Positions 9,427 to 19,174 of a stretch of DNA of 64,000 nt are shown piece after piece. The notes below the pieces were generated by a model. The model was given only the letters and a program-made list of their open reading frames with translations. It was not told the origin of the DNA and did no database searches. The stretch lies in assembly GCA_900637135.1 (NCBI GenBank), contig LR134353.1, forward strand, positions 3,348,001 through 3,412,000, written 5' to 3'. Within the stretch, counting starts at the first letter, position 1; each line of letters opens with the position of its first letter. The translations under genes were made by a program, and so were the position numbers. Source of the DNA: Mycolicibacterium flavescens. GTDB lineage: Bacteria > Actinomycetota > Actinomycetes > Mycobacteriales > Mycobacteriaceae.

Positions 9427-10281
9427 TCAGTCGAGCAGAACGGTGGCGAACGTTCCCACCCGTCGGAAGCCGACGCGGTCATAGGTGGCGCGCGCGACGG
9501 TATTGAAGTCGTTGACGTACAGGCTGGCCGTGCGCCCAGAGCGCACCACCGCTTCGGCCAGCGTGGCGGTGCCCGTGGTGCCCAGACCGTGCCCGCGCCA
9601 ATCGGGGTGCACCCACACGCCCTGGATCTGCCCGACGGTGGGCGACTGCGAACCGACCTCGGCCTTGAAGACCACCTCGCCGCGCTCGAAGCGGGCCCAG
9701 GCCCGGCCCGCGGCGATCAGACCGGCGACCCGCCTGCGGTATCCCCTGCCCCCGTCGCCGAGCCGCGGGTCGATGCCGACCTCACCGATGAACATGTCGA
9801 TCGAGGCGACGAGATAGGCGTCGAGCTCGTCGGCACGCACCTGACGCACAGCCGGATCGGTCGCACACGACGGCGGCGTGCTCAGCGCCAGCAGCGGCTG
9901 ATGCTCGCGCACGTCGCGCGCGGCGCCCCAGGCGTTTTCGAGGCGACGCCACATCGGCAGCACCAACTCGGCCCGACCGACCAGCGAGGAGCAGCGGCGT
10001 GCGGTGCTCATCGCCTTCTCGGCGAACGCGTGCAGGTCAATCATGTCCCCGCGCAACGGAATCAGGTTCGCACCGGCGTAGCACAGCGATTCGGTGGGCC
10101 TGCGCCGCGTCCACAGTTCCCCGCCGATCGCCGAAGGCTCCACACCGTACTCGGCCACCCGGCAGGCGACCATGCACGAGCCGACCGGATCCTCGTCGAG
10201 CACCCGCATCACGGCGCCGACGTCACGCACCACCGAGACCCGTCGTTCGTCGACGTGACGAAACAGCGGCGGTGCCGACAT
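9427..10281 (-). CDS. DUF4081-GNAT acetyltransferase (Rv2867c-like)
   Basis: 284 residues. The N-terminal half fits DUF4081, and the C-terminal half is a GNAT domain with VWVHPDWRGHGLGTTGTATL as the CoA-binding loop and YDRVGFRRVG as the closing strand. It occupies the place of Rv2867c, immediately upstream of the second GNAT gene and downstream of ispG. Both acetyltransferases run in the same direction as ispG–rip1–dxr. The acceptor is unknown. ATG at 10281 chosen; no better start nearby. Confidence 0.85.
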   Translation of the reverse strand: MSAPPLFRHVDERRVSVVRDVGAVMRVLDEDPVGSCMVACRVAEYGVEPSAIGGELWTRRRPTESLCYAGANLIPLRGDMIDLHAFAEKAMSTARRCSSLVGRAELVLPMWRRLENAWGAARDVREHQPLLALSTPPSCATDPAVRQVRADELDAYLVASIDMFIGEVGIDPRLGDGGRGYRRRVAGLIAAGRAWARFERGEVVFKAEVGSQSPTVGQIQGVWVHPDWRGHGLGTTGTATLAEAVVRSGRTASLYVNDFNTVARATYDRVGFRRVGTFATVLLD

Positions 10282-10335
10282 GGGATCTCTTTCTAACCGA
10301 CACCGGGCGGCTCTACCCGGTGTTTGGGATCACAT

Positions 10336-11511
10336 TCAGCTTACGGTCACGACCGGCGAACCGCTGGCATCTGTTCCACGCTCTTCAGCGATTCGCATGG
10401 CCTCTTCGATCAGCGTCTCGACGATCTGGGCTTCGGGGACGGTCTTGATGACCTCACCCTTGACGAAGATCTGGCCCTTACCGTTGCCGGACGCCACCCC
10501 GAGGTCGGCTTCGCGCGCCTCGCCGGGACCGTTGACGACACAACCCATCACGGCCACGCGCAACGGGACGTCCATGCCTTCCAGCCCGGCGGTGACCTCG
10601 TTGGCCAACGAGTAGACGTCGACCTGGGCGCGCCCACACGACGGGCACGACACGATCTCCAGCGACCGCGGACGCAGGTTCAGCGATTCGAGGATCTGGT
10701 TGCCCACCTTGACCTCTTCGGCGGGCGGCGCCGACAGCGAGACGCGGATGGTGTCGCCGATGCCCTTGGACAGCAGCGCGCCGAACGCGACCGCCGACTT
10801 GATCGTGCCCTGAAACGCCGGACCCGCCTCGGTGACGCCCAGATGCAGCGGGTAGTCGCACTGCGCGGCCAACTGCTCGTAGGCGGCCACCATGACGACG
10901 GGGTCGTTGTGCTTGACGCTGATCTTGATGTCGCCGAAGCCGTGCTCCTCGAACAGCGAGGCCTCCCACAGCGCGGACTCGACCAGCGCCTCGGGTGTGG
11001 CCTTGCCGTACTTCTCCATGAAGCGCTTGTCCAACGACCCCGCGTTGACGCCGATGCGGATCGGGATGCCCGCTGCGCCAGCGGCCTTGGCAACTTCGCC
11101 GACGCGGCCGTCGAACTCCTTGATGTTGCCGGGGTTGACGCGCACGGCCGCGCAGCCGGCGTCGATGGCGGCGAAGATGTACTTCGGCTGAAAGTGGATG
11201 TCGGCGATCACCGGGATCTGGCTGTGGCGGGCGATCTCGGCGAGCGCGTCGGCGTCCTCCTGCCGCGGGCACGCCACCCGCACGATGTCGCAGCCCGACG
11301 CCGTCAGTTCGGCGATCTGCTGCAGCGTGGAGTTGACGTCGTGAGTCTTGGTGGTGCACATGGACTGCACCGCAATCGGGTGGTCGCTGCCGATGCCGAC
11401 ATCGCCGACCATGAACTGACGGGTTTTGCGTCGCGGCGCCAGAACCGGTGCCGGGGGCGCCGGCATGCCCAGTCCTATTTGTTGAGGTCCGCTCTGTTGG
11501 CCGGAGGCCAT
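10336..11511 (-). CDS. ispG: 4-hydroxy-3-methylbut-2-enyl diphosphate synthase
   Basis: 391 residues. It reduces MEcPP to HMBPP in the non-mevalonate isoprenoid pathway using a [4Fe-4S] cluster. The N-terminal TIM barrel starts with [20 protein letters not shown]. The C-terminal cluster-binding region has VSCPSCGR and [11 protein letters not shown], which supply the conserved cysteines. The pathway gene dxr lies just upstream with rip1 in between, the order typical of mycobacteria. The gap to rip1 is 15 bases, so the three form one operon. Confidence 0.97.
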   Translation of the reverse strand: MASGQQSGPQQIGLGMPAPPAPVLAPRRKTRQFMVGDVGIGSDHPIAVQSMCTTKTHDVNSTLQQIAELTASGCDIVRVACPRQEDADALAEIARHSQIPVIADIHFQPKYIFAAIDAGCAAVRVNPGNIKEFDGRVGEVAKAAGAAGIPIRIGVNAGSLDKRFMEKYGKATPEALVESALWEASLFEEHGFGDIKISVKHNDPVVMVAAYEQLAAQCDYPLHLGVTEAGPAFQGTIKSAVAFGALLSKGIGDTIRVSLSAPPAEEVKVGNQILESLNLRPRSLEIVSCPSCGRAQVDVYSLANEVTAGLEGMDVPLRVAVMGCVVNGPGEAREADLGVASGNGKGQIFVKGEVIKTVPEAQIVETLIEEAMRIAEERGTDASGSPVVTVS

Positions 11512-11526
11512 TTACTCTCCTACTGC

Positions 11527-12750
11527 TTACTGGAAGATTCTGATGGGGTTGACGAAGTCGGCGGTCACGGTCAACAGCATGTAGCCGGCCACCACGACGA
11601 GGATCACGTACGTGGCGGGCATCAACCTCAGGTAGTTGACCGGAGCCGCGGCCACCTTGCCGCGTGCCGACCGGATCGAGTTGCGGATTTTCTCGTAGAA
11701 CGCGATCGCGATGTGGCCGCCGTCGAACGGCAGCAGCGGTACGAGGTTGATCGCGCCGAGCACGAAGTTCAACTGCGCCAGGAAGAACCAGAACGCCACC
11801 CACAGCCCCTGATCCACGGCGTCGCCGCCGATGATGCTGGCGCCGACGACGCTGATCGGGGTTTCGGGATCGCGCTCCTCACCGCCGATGGAGCGCACCA
11901 GCGCGCCCATCTTGGTCGGCAGCTTGGCCAACGACTTGCCGATCTCCACGGCGAGGTCGCCGGTGAACGCGATCGTCGCGGGCGCCGCCGACAGCGCGTT
12001 GTACTGCGTGGGCCCGAACTGCGCCGCGGTGATGCCGACCGTGCCGACCGGAACAGGTTCGGCGAGATCACCCTTGGCGACCCAGCGCTGGGCGGGCACG
12101 ACGTCGACCAGGGTGGTGAACTCCTCGCCGTCGCGCTGCACGGTGAACTCGGTCGGGCCGTCGAGCGCGCGGACGGCGGTGACCAACTCGTCGAAGTTCG
12201 CCACGGGCGTATCGCCGATCTTGACCACCGTGTCCCCGGCTTGGATGCCCGCGGCCGCGGCGGGAGAGGGTGCCAGGCAGTCGCCGAGCTGACCCCTGTT
12301 GACTTCGGCCTTCACACACGACGTCTCACCGACGATCGCGGTGGTCGGCGCGTGCAGGTTGGGGAGCCCCCACACCACGGCGATGCCGTAGATCAGCACC
12401 AGGCCGATGACGAAATTCATGCCGGGGCCGGCGGCCAGCACCGCGACGCGCTTCCACGTCTTCTGCTTGTACATCGCGCGGTCCTGCTCGTCGGGCGCGA
12501 GCTCCTCCACCGACGTCATGCCCGCGATGTCGCAGAATCCGCCGAGCGGGACCGCCTTGACGCCGTACTCGGTGCGGTCGCCGAGCTTGTTCGCCCGCCA
12601 GGTCGCCCACAGCGTCGGGCCGAAGCCCACGAAGTAGCGGCGCACCTTCATTCCGGTGGCGCGCGCCACCCACATGTGGCCGCATTCATGCAGGGCCACC
12701 GAGACCAAGATGGCCAGTGCGAACAGCACGACACCGGTGAGCCACATCAT
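11527..12750 (-). CDS. rip1: site-2 zinc metalloprotease Rip1 (RseP family)
   Basis: 407 residues, an intramembrane protease that cuts anti-sigma factors and so releases sigma factors into the cytoplasm. The zinc motif H21-E-C-G-H25 is in the first membrane segment. A PDZ domain follows (about 155–245), and the third zinc ligand is in [12 protein letters not shown] near residue 340. At least three further hydrophobic segments are visible. Its start overlaps the dxr stop by four bases (12747–12750). It corresponds to Rv2869c. In M. tuberculosis this protease is reported to act on the anti-SigK protein, which is noteworthy because SigK-like promoters lie just beyond dxr here. Confidence 0.95.
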   Translation of the reverse strand: MMWLTGVVLFALAILVSVALHECGHMWVARATGMKVRRYFVGFGPTLWATWRANKLGDRTEYGVKAVPLGGFCDIAGMTSVEELAPDEQDRAMYKQKTWKRVAVLAAGPGMNFVIGLVLIYGIAVVWGLPNLHAPTTAIVGETSCVKAEVNRGQLGDCLAPSPAAAAGIQAGDTVVKIGDTPVANFDELVTAVRALDGPTEFTVQRDGEEFTTLVDVVPAQRWVAKGDLAEPVPVGTVGITAAQFGPTQYNALSAAPATIAFTGDLAVEIGKSLAKLPTKMGALVRSIGGEERDPETPISVVGASIIGGDAVDQGLWVAFWFFLAQLNFVLGAINLVPLLPFDGGHIAIAFYEKIRNSIRSARGKVAAAPVNYLRLMPATYVILVVVAGYMLLTVTADFVNPIRIFQ

Positions 12751-13943
12751 CTGGTGGTGATTACCTTCCGCTCGACCGCGCGCGCGGCACGGTCACGCGC
12801 CCACTGCTGGGCGTCAAGTACGTCATCCACGGTAGCTGGTTCGGCGGCCCACTGGTCGGCAGCGCGCAGCACGTCGTCGATCGTGCGCACGATCGCCGGG
12901 AAGCGGATGCGCCCGTCGAGGAACGCCGCCGCCGCCTCCTCGTTGGCGGCGTTGTAGACCGCCGTCAGGCAGCCGCCCCCTTCTCCGGCCCGCCGGGCCA
13001 GCATCACGGCGGGAAACACCTCGTCGTCGAGCGGCTCGAAATCCCAGGTCGACGCGGTGGTGAAGTCGCAGGCTGACACCGCCGCGGGCACCCGTTCGGG
13101 CCAGCCGAGCGCCAGCGCGATCGGCAGCTTCATATCCGGCGGGCTGGCCTGAGCCAGCGTGGAACCGTCGGTGAACGTGACCATCGAGTGCACGATCGAC
13201 TGCGGGTGCACCACCACCTCGATGCGGTCGTAGGGCACGCCGAACAGCAGGTGCGTCTCGATCAGCTCGAGCCCCTTGTTGACCAGCGAGGCCGAGTTGA
13301 GGGTGTTCATCGGCCCCATCGACCAGGTGGGGTGGGCGCCGGCCTGTTCGGGCGTGACCGACTCCAGCCGCTCGGCGCTCCACCCGCGGAACGGGCCGCC
13401 CGATGCGGTCAACACGATCTTGGCGACCTCGTCGGGGCTGCCGCCGCGCAGGCACTGCGCCATCGCCGAGTGCTCGGAGTCCACGGGCACGATCTGGCCT
13501 GGTCGGGCCGCCTTTTGAACCAGGGGGCCACCGGCGACCAGCGACTCCTTGTTCGCCAGCGCCAGGCGAGCGCCGGTCGCGAGCGCGGCCAGCGTCGGTT
13601 GCAGCCCGAGCGCGCCGACGAGCGCGTTGAGCACCACGTCGGCATCGGTGTTCTCGACGAGCTCGGTGACGGCATCAGGCCCCGCATACGTGACGTCGCC
13701 GACGCGAGCGGCGGCCGCCTTGTCGGCGACGGCGATATTGGTCACACCCGTCGCGGCGCGCTGCCGCGCCAGCAGGTCAGGATTACCGCCGCCTGCGGCC
13801 AGGCCGACGACCTCGAAGCGGTCGGGGTTGGCGGCGATGACGTCGAGCGCCTGCGTCCCGATCGATCCGGTGCTGCCGAGGATCAGCACGCGTCGCCGGC
13901 CTGATGCCGCGTCGCCGCGCTCGGCCCCGCCGGAAATACTCAC
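12747..13943 (-). CDS. dxr: 1-deoxy-D-xylulose 5-phosphate reductoisomerase
   Basis: 398 residues from GTG at 13943; a GTG at 13973 would add ten residues and cannot be excluded. It converts DXP to MEP with NADPH. The nucleotide-binding loop is [17 protein letters not shown], and the metal/substrate region includes [12 protein letters not shown] and ASGGPFRGW. It is the first gene of the dxr–rip1–ispG operon. Its start faces away from the fasciclin genes, with about 90 bases between it and the first SigK-like promoter. Confidence 0.95.
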   Translation of the reverse strand: MSISGGAERGDAASGRRRVLILGSTGSIGTQALDVIAANPDRFEVVGLAAGGGNPDLLARQRAATGVTNIAVADKAAAARVGDVTYAGPDAVTELVENTDADVVLNALVGALGLQPTLAALATGARLALANKESLVAGGPLVQKAARPGQIVPVDSEHSAMAQCLRGGSPDEVAKIVLTASGGPFRGWSAERLESVTPEQAGAHPTWSMGPMNTLNSASLVNKGLELIETHLLFGVPYDRIEVVVHPQSIVHSMVTFTDGSTLAQASPPDMKLPIALALGWPERVPAAVSACDFTTASTWDFEPLDDEVFPAVMLARRAGEGGGCLTAVYNAANEEAAAAFLDGRIRFPAIVRTIDDVLRAADQWAAEPATVDDVLDAQQWARDRAARAVERKVITTR

Positions 13944-14034
13944 CGAACCATTGTGCCGCCTGCCGGTGCCCACTCGTCAGCCCGCCGAGCGCAGGCACAC
14001 CCGTTTCGCAGATGTGACGTGAATCTGACGGGAT

Positions 14035-14061
14035 CCATCCGTTGGCCGCTCCGGTCCGAAT
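14035..14061 (+). promoter_or_regulatory. SigK-like promoter of the first fasciclin gene
   Basis: CCATCC (14035–14040), 15 bases, CCGAAT (14056–14061). These are the -35 and -10 elements I recall for mycobacterial SigK. The gene starts 54 bases downstream. The same pair with the same spacing precedes the second fasciclin gene. Confidence 0.7.
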
Positions 14062-14115
14062 CCCCGGTGTCACAGCAGAGGACGGCACCGCCCGTCCACG
14101 ACAAGGGAGCAGCGC

Positions 14116-14784
14116 ATGAAGATCAAGTTCGGCAAGTCCGTATCCGCGGCGGGTGTGGCCGCGGCCGCGATCCTGACCCTCTCGGCGTGTTCGAACGACG
14201 CCACCTCCGCGGCGCCGTCGGCCACGGCGGAGTCGGCATCGACCAGCGTCGCGCCGGCCCCGATGGAGCAATCCATGGACCCGGCCGGCAGCCTGGTGGG
14301 CGCCGGGTGTGCGGCGTACGCCGAGCAGGTGCCGTCGGGCCCGGGTTCGGTCAACGGAATGGCGCCGTCCCCGGTGACCGTCGCCGCCTCGAACAACCCG
14401 ATGCTCACCACCCTGACACAGGCGCTTTCCGGACAGCTGAATCCGAACGTCAACCTCGTCGAGACGCTCGACAGCGGTGAGTTCACGGTGTTCGCACCGA
14501 CTGACGACGCGTTCGCCAAGATCGACCCGGCCACCATCGAGACGCTCAAGACCGACTCGGAGTTGCTGACCAGCATCCTGACCTACCACGTGGTGCCGGG
14601 CCAGGCCAGCCCGGCTCAGGTCGCCGGCGACCACAAGACCGTGCAGGGCGCGACCGTCACGGTGACCGGTGAGGGCGACAACCTGAAGGTCAACGACGCG
14701 GGCCTGGTGTGCGGCGGAGTGCGCACTGCCAACGCGACGGTGTACATGATCGACACCGTCCTGATGCCGCCGGCCGCCTCCTAG
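14116..14784 (+). CDS. fasciclin-domain surface lipoprotein (MPT83-like)
   Basis: 222 residues. Signal peptide with lipobox L-S-A-C and Cys25, a Ser/Ala/Pro-rich linker (about 26–60), then one fasciclin (FAS1) domain to the end, with the typical blocks [13 protein letters not shown] and YHVVPGQ. It should be anchored on the outer face of the membrane. ATG at 14116 has GGGAGCAGC ahead. The pairing with a non-lipidated paralogue downstream repeats the mpt83/mpt70 arrangement. The dipZ gene that separates those two in M. tuberculosis is absent. An 89-base tract is identical to its paralogue. Confidence 0.9.
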   Translation: MKIKFGKSVSAAGVAAAAILTLSACSNDATSAAPSATAESASTSVAPAPMEQSMDPAGSLVGAGCAAYAEQVPSGPGSVNGMAPSPVTVAASNNPMLTTLTQALSGQLNPNVNLVETLDSGEFTVFAPTDDAFAKIDPATIETLKTDSELLTSILTYHVVPGQASPAQVAGDHKTVQGATVTVTGEGDNLKVNDAGLVCGGVRTANATVYMIDTVLMPPAAS

Positions 14785-14801
14785 GCCGCTCCCGGGCGGG
14801 G

Positions 14802-14847
14802 CGGGCCCGGAATCGCTTTCGACTCCACATGCGCGGTTCCGGGCCCG
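14802..14847 (+). terminator. hairpin after the first fasciclin gene
   Basis: Perfect 11-bp arms CGGGCCCGGAA (14802–14812) and TTCCGGGCCCG (14837–14847), between the two fasciclin genes and just upstream of the second SigK-like promoter. It suggests that each gene has its own transcript. Confidence 0.6.
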
Positions 14848-14873
14848 TCGCAACCCCGATCGGAAATTGCCAC

Positions 14874-14900
14874 CCATCCGACACGTCGTCGGCACCGAAT
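14874..14900 (+). promoter_or_regulatory. SigK-like promoter of the second fasciclin gene
   Basis: CCATCC (14874–14879), 15 bases, CCGAAT (14895–14900), identical in both hexamers and in spacing to the site at 14035. The start codon is 59 bases downstream. Confidence 0.72.
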
Positions 14901-14959
14901 AGAGATCGAAGCAAAGATCCGACGGCACAAGCCGTCCCGTCCCGAATGGAGCACGAGTG

Positions 14960-15541
14960 ATGAACGCAAGGAAGAGATTGGCCGGCGCAGGGTTGGCCGC
15001 GTTGGGAGCCACCGCCCTGATGTTGGGCACCACCGCCACGGCCCAAGCCGAGATGGTCGGACCCGGCTGCACGGCATACGCACAACAGGTGCCTGCCGGT
15101 CCGGGCTCGGTGACGGGCATGGCCCAGGATCCGGTCACGGTTGCGGCTTCGAACAACCCGCTGCTGACCACGTTGACGAAAGCTGTTTCCGGACAGCTGA
15201 ACCCGAATGTCAACCTCGTCGAGACGCTCGACGGCGGCCAGTTCACGGTGTTCGCGCCGACCGACGATGCGTTCGCCAAGATCGACCCGGCCACCATCGA
15301 GACGCTCAAGACCGACTCGGAGTTGCTGACCAGCATCCTGACCTACCACGTGGTGCCCGGCCAGGCCGCTCCGGCTCAGGTCGTCGGCACGCACAAGACA
15401 GTGCAGGGCGCCGATGTCACCGTGACCGGTCACGGGTCTGACCTGCGGGTCAACGACGCCTCGGTGGTGTGCGGCGGCGTGCAGACGGCCAACGCCACCG
15501 TCTACCTCATCGACACGGTGCTGATGCCCCCGATGAACTGA
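14960..15541 (+). CDS. secreted fasciclin-domain protein (MPT70-like)
   Basis: 193 residues from ATG 14960; the adjacent GTG at 14957 is also possible, and GGAG lies at 14948–14951. A classical signal peptide ends near A-Q-A, with no lipobox cysteine, so the protein should be released. One FAS1 domain fills the rest, and two cysteines (near the mature N-terminus and in VVCGGVQTAN) may pair. It is a close paralogue of the gene before it. MPT70 is a major secreted antigen of M. bovis; the function of FAS1 proteins is thought to be adhesion. A strong hairpin follows. Confidence 0.9.
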   Translation: MNARKRLAGAGLAALGATALMLGTTATAQAEMVGPGCTAYAQQVPAGPGSVTGMAQDPVTVAASNNPLLTTLTKAVSGQLNPNVNLVETLDGGQFTVFAPTDDAFAKIDPATIETLKTDSELLTSILTYHVVPGQAAPAQVVGTHKTVQGADVTVTGHGSDLRVNDASVVCGGVQTANATVYLIDTVLMPPMN

Positions 15542-15561
15542 TTTGCGCCACAGCAGGATCC

Positions 15562-15597
15562 GAGGGCAGCCCGGTACCCCCGAACCGGGCTGCCCTC
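15562..15597. terminator. strong bidirectional hairpin after the second fasciclin gene
   Basis: Perfect 14-bp arms GAGGGCAGCCCGGT (15562–15575) and ACCGGGCTGCCCTC (15584–15597) with an 8-base loop, between the convergent fasciclin and SnoaL-like genes. Confidence 0.8.
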
Positions 15598-15619
15598 TCC
15601 TGCCGGCGTCAGCCCCGTC

Positions 15620-16030
15620 TCAGCCCGCCCCGAGTTGCCGCAGCAGCCCGTGCAGGTCGAGTTGGCCGCGGTGGGCGACCAGCGTGTCGCCCTGAAACCG
15701 GTCGATGTGGATTCCGGTGACCTCGACCTTGGTCCCAGTCGGCGGGATGCCGCGGAACTCGCCGTCGTGGGTGCCGGTGAACGTGAACCGCGTGATGCCG
15801 TGCGAACCGTCGACCAGTATCTCCTCGATCGCGTGCCGTCCGTCGGAGAAACCCCGGGTGAACTCCTCGAGGTGCGACTGCCACTCCTGCCACCCGAGGG
15901 CCGGTGGTCCGTCGACCTCGACGACCAGCCGTGGCGAGACCAGGCTCTCGACCGTCGCCCAGTCCCTGCGGTCGATCGAGGTGTAGAGGCACTCGACCAG
16001 TTCGCGGATCTCGTCCTCGGAGAAGGTCAT
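15620..16030 (-). CDS. SnoaL/NTF2-like protein
   Basis: 136 residues beginning MTFSEDEIRELVECLY, an alpha+beta cone fold of the SnoaL/NTF2 superfamily: helix with YTSIDRRDWATVESL, then strands ending in VTGIHIDRFQGDTLVAHRGQLD. The ATG overlaps the stop of the LLM gene upstream by ATGA (16027–16030), so both are co-translated. Members are isomerases, dehydratases, cyclases or simple ligand binders; nothing here fixes which. The frame is open further upstream, but that part is inside the LLM gene. Confidence 0.75.
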   Translation of the reverse strand: MTFSEDEIRELVECLYTSIDRRDWATVESLVSPRLVVEVDGPPALGWQEWQSHLEEFTRGFSDGRHAIEEILVDGSHGITRFTFTGTHDGEFRGIPPTGTKVEVTGIHIDRFQGDTLVAHRGQLDLHGLLRQLGAG

Positions 16031-16899
16031 GGCCGCACCTTGGCGATGATGGTCTCGGCGAATCGCTCGATGGGCTCCCGATACCGCTCCACCCCACCGG
16101 GTTCGAGGTCCAAACCCATCCACGGACTGCACATCACCGCGGTGATGCCTGCGTCCTCGGCCCGCTTGTACAAATCCGGTGACGGCGGCTCGAGCAGCGC
16201 CAGCATGATGCCGAACGGTTCGTTCTCGCGGCCGTACTCGCGAAGCAGCGCGCGCAACGTCTGGGCGTAGCCCACGGCATCGTCCCACCGGTAGGCGTAG
16301 CCGACCCACCCGTCACACAGCCGTGCGGCGCGGCGCAGCGCGGCGTCGGACTCCCCGCCGCACAGGATCGGCACCGGGCCAACCGGATGGGGTTCGATCA
16401 TCAGCTCCGGCACCTGGTAGTACTCGCCGCTCCACGACACCCAGCCGCCGCGCCACAGTTCGCGCAGGGCGGGGATCATCTCGTCGAGCCGCTTGCCGCG
16501 GGTGCGGAAATCCTGGCCCATCAACTCGTACTCCTCGCGCATCCAGCCGACGCCCGCGGCCAGCGACACCCGGCCGTCGGACAGCACCGATGCGGTCGCG
16601 ACCTGCTTGGCCACCTCCAGCAGCGGTCGCGCCGGCGCGATGTACACGGCGTTGGAGAACCGCAGCCGCGTCGTCACCGCCGCCATCGCACCGATCTGCA
16701 CCCAGCAGTCAGGCCAGGCGGTTTCCGGTGCCCACATCGGCTTTCCGGTCGGCGAATCCGGATACGGCGAACTGAGTTCGCGCGGATAGATCATGTGGTC
16801 CGAGCACACCATCCCGTCGTAACCGGCCTCGTCGAAGGCGCGGGCGAGCCCGAGGATCTCTGACGTTTTCATGAACGCGGTGCCCGACCAGAACTCCAT
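16027..16899 (-). CDS. LLM-class F420-dependent oxidoreductase
   Basis: 290 residues with the luciferase-like monooxygenase TIM barrel: GYDGMVCSDHMIYPRE near the start, LSDGRVSLAAGVGWMREEYELMGQDFRTRGKRLDE in the middle (family hallmark GVGW-x-x-E-x), and PVPILCGGESDAALRRAARLCDGW later. Mycobacterial members usually use F420 rather than FMN. It is coupled to the SnoaL-like gene, which suggests a shared substrate. It is divergent from the photolyase gene, with only 39 bases between starts. Confidence 0.85.
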   Translation of the reverse strand: MEFWSGTAFMKTSEILGLARAFDEAGYDGMVCSDHMIYPRELSSPYPDSPTGKPMWAPETAWPDCWVQIGAMAAVTTRLRFSNAVYIAPARPLLEVAKQVATASVLSDGRVSLAAGVGWMREEYELMGQDFRTRGKRLDEMIPALRELWRGGWVSWSGEYYQVPELMIEPHPVGPVPILCGGESDAALRRAARLCDGWVGYAYRWDDAVGYAQTLRALLREYGRENEPFGIMLALLEPPSPDLYKRAEDAGITAVMCSPWMGLDLEPGGVERYREPIERFAETIIAKVRP

Positions 16900-16938
16900 C
16901 CTGTTTCTCTACCGCGATTTCAGGGCAGCATCAATGCC

Positions 16939-18231
16939 ATGCCCACATTGTTGTGGTTTCGTCGCGATCTGCGCCTGAGCGATCTGCCCTCGCTGCTGGC
17001 CGCGGCCGCCGGCGACGGCGAGGTGCTCGCCTGCTACGTCCTCGATCCCCGGCTCGAAGCGTCGGCGGGAGCCCGTCGACTGCAGTACCTCTACGACGCG
17101 CTGCGCGATCTGCGCGACGGCCTCGGCGGCAGGCTGTACGTCACGCGAGGCCGGCCTGAAAAACGAATACCCGTTGTCGCCAAGGCGATTGGCGCGCCGG
17201 CGGTGCACATCTCGGCGGACTACACGCCGTTCGGTCGGCGGCGCGACGACGCCGTGGAGGCCGCACTGGGCGATATCCCCCTCGAGGCGTCGGGTTCGCC
17301 GTACCTCGTCTCCCCCGGGCGGGTGACCAAACCCGACGGCGGCCCGTACAAGGTGTTCACCCCGTTTCACCGGGCTTGGCGCGAACACGGCTGGCGCGCG
17401 CCCGCCGCGTCCGGCCTGAAATCGGCGCGCTGGCTCGACCCCTCGGAAGTCGCGGGCGCGGTGGACATCCCGGATGCGGGGGTCGCCCTCGACATGCCCG
17501 CCGGTGAGACGGCGGCCCGCAAGCAGTGGAAGTCGTTCGTGGCCAACGGACTCGATACGTATGCCGACGACCGGAACCGCCCCGACCGCAGCGGCACCAG
17601 CCGCATGTCGACGCATCTGAAGTTCGGCACCATCCATCCGCGCACCATGGCCGCCGATCTCGGCCGGGGCGAGGGCGCGCAGGCGTACCTGCGGGAGTTG
17701 GCGTTTCGCGACTTCTACGCCGCGGTGCTCGCCGAATGGCCCCGCAGCGCCTGGTGGAACTGGAATTCGTCGTTCGACGACATGGAGGTCGACGACGGTC
17801 CCGACGCACAGAAGCGGTACGAGGCCTGGAAAGAGGGCAGGACGGGCTACCCCATCGTCGACGCCGGCATGCGCCAGCTCGCCGAGACCGGCTGGATGCA
17901 CAACCGGGTCCGCATGATCGTCGCCTCCTTCCTGGTCAAGGACCTGCATCTGCCGTGGCAATGGGGTGCGCGCTGGTTCCTCGAGCAGCTGGTCGACGGC
18001 GACATGGCCAACAACCAGCACGGCTGGCAGTGGGCCGCAGGCACCGGGACGGACGCCGCACCGTTCTTCCGCGTCTTCAACCCGACCACCCAGGGTGAGA
18101 AGTTCGATCCCGACGGCAGTTACGTGCGGCGCTGGGTGCCCGACCTCGACGACGACAGTTATCCGGAGCCGATCGTCGACCACGCCGCCGAACGCAAGGA
18201 GGCGCTGCGGCGGTACTCCGAGATCACTTGA
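16939..18231 (+). CDS. phr: deoxyribodipyrimidine photolyase
   Basis: 430 residues, class I photolyase/cryptochrome. The N-terminal Rossmann-like antenna domain begins LLWFRRDLRLSDLPSLL. The C-terminal FAD domain has STHLKFGTIHPR, ELAFRDFYAAVL, GYPIVDAGMRQL-x-x-TGWMHNR and DLHLPWQWGARWF, and the DNA/lesion contacts NNQHGWQWAAGTGTDAAP. It repairs cyclobutane dimers using light. Neighbours give no metabolic context; the gene lies in a short accessory stretch and overlaps the end of the convergent SDR gene by eight bases. Confidence 0.95.
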   Translation: MPTLLWFRRDLRLSDLPSLLAAAAGDGEVLACYVLDPRLEASAGARRLQYLYDALRDLRDGLGGRLYVTRGRPEKRIPVVAKAIGAPAVHISADYTPFGRRRDDAVEAALGDIPLEASGSPYLVSPGRVTKPDGGPYKVFTPFHRAWREHGWRAPAASGLKSARWLDPSEVAGAVDIPDAGVALDMPAGETAARKQWKSFVANGLDTYADDRNRPDRSGTSRMSTHLKFGTIHPRTMAADLGRGEGAQAYLRELAFRDFYAAVLAEWPRSAWWNWNSSFDDMEVDDGPDAQKRYEAWKEGRTGYPIVDAGMRQLAETGWMHNRVRMIVASFLVKDLHLPWQWGARWFLEQLVDGDMANNQHGWQWAAGTGTDAAPFFRVFNPTTQGEKFDPDGSYVRRWVPDLDDDSYPEPIVDHAAERKEALRRYSEIT

Positions 18232-19051
18232 TGATCTGGCCCCCGTCGACCGGCAGCGCAACCCCGGTCAGGTATCTGCCGGTTGCGCCGCACAGGTACA
18301 CCATCGCGTCGCTGATCGCCTCCGGCTCGACCGGTGGAACGTTGAGCAGCGGCTGCTGGCTGACACTGAACGCCGGATGCTCACCTGACCACTGCGCCAA
18401 CGCCTCGTTGTAGATCATCGGGGTGGCCACCCCGCCGGGGTGAACCGAGTTGACGCGAATGTTCTTCTCCGCCAATGCCCGCGCGAAGTGGCGCATCACG
18501 CCGATGACTCCGTGCTTGGCGACCGTGTAGCCCGCCGCGCCATGGTTCATGGTGCCGAAGTCGACGGTGACGGGTTTGAACGCGGCCGCCGAACTGGTGA
18601 TCACGATCGCGCCGCCGTCGCCGTGGGCGAGCAGGGCCGGCAACGTCGCGGTGATCGTGTAGTAGACGCCGTTGAGCATGACGTTCACCGCGTCGACGAA
18701 CGCGGAGATCCCGCGGCCCTGCTCGCCCGCGGCGGGCAGGATCCCCGCATTGGCGAGCACGAAGTCGATACGGCCGAACTCTTGGGCGCCCTTGGCCGCG
18801 ATCTCCTGCATCCGCTCCAGGTCGCGCACGTCCCCGCGTTCGGCGATGATCCTGCGGCCGGTCTTCTCCACCAGGTTGACGGTCTCGTCGAGGTCCTCCT
18901 GCGTCGCCATGGGGTAGGCGACGCTGTCGATCTGCTCGCACAGGTCGACGGCGATGATGTCGGCGCCCTCCTCGGCGAACCGCACGGCGTGCGCCCGGCC
19001 CTGGCCTCGCGCAGCGCCGGTGATGAACGCGACTTTGCCCTCGAACTGCAT
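18224..19051 (-). CDS. mycofactocin-type SDR oxidoreductase
   Basis: 275 residues from ATG 19051, which is preceded by AGGAG eight bases ahead; an extension to 19081 is open but lacks such a site. The nucleotide loop is TGAARGQGRAHAV, and the active site is GYTVAKHG (Tyr-x3-Lys) with SSAAAFK before it. The insertion after the second strand (SVAYPMATQEDLDETVNLVE) marks the mycofactocin-dependent SDR group, whose NAD cofactor does not exchange and whose electrons leave through mycofactocin. The substrate is an unknown alcohol. No mycofactocin genes are in the window. Confidence 0.85.
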   Translation of the reverse strand: MQFEGKVAFITGAARGQGRAHAVRFAEEGADIIAVDLCEQIDSVAYPMATQEDLDETVNLVEKTGRRIIAERGDVRDLERMQEIAAKGAQEFGRIDFVLANAGILPAAGEQGRGISAFVDAVNVMLNGVYYTITATLPALLAHGDGGAIVITSSAAAFKPVTVDFGTMNHGAAGYTVAKHGVIGVMRHFARALAEKNIRVNSVHPGGVATPMIYNEALAQWSGEHPAFSVSQQPLLNVPPVEPEAISDAMVYLCGATGRYLTGVALPVDGGQIIK

Positions 19052-19174
19052 CCGTTGCACTCCTTGCGTCCGCGGTGTCATGACGCATCACCCTACGGCT
19101 GGGCTTAGTAGGTCCCCTGTGTTGGGCATATGCCAGAATGTCGGCAGTACCGAGCCCGACCATGAGGAGCAGCC

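Noticed and set aside
10324..12957. An 877-codon plus-strand open frame across ispG and rip1
   Set aside because: It spans two well-identified minus-strand genes and has the composition of an antisense shadow.
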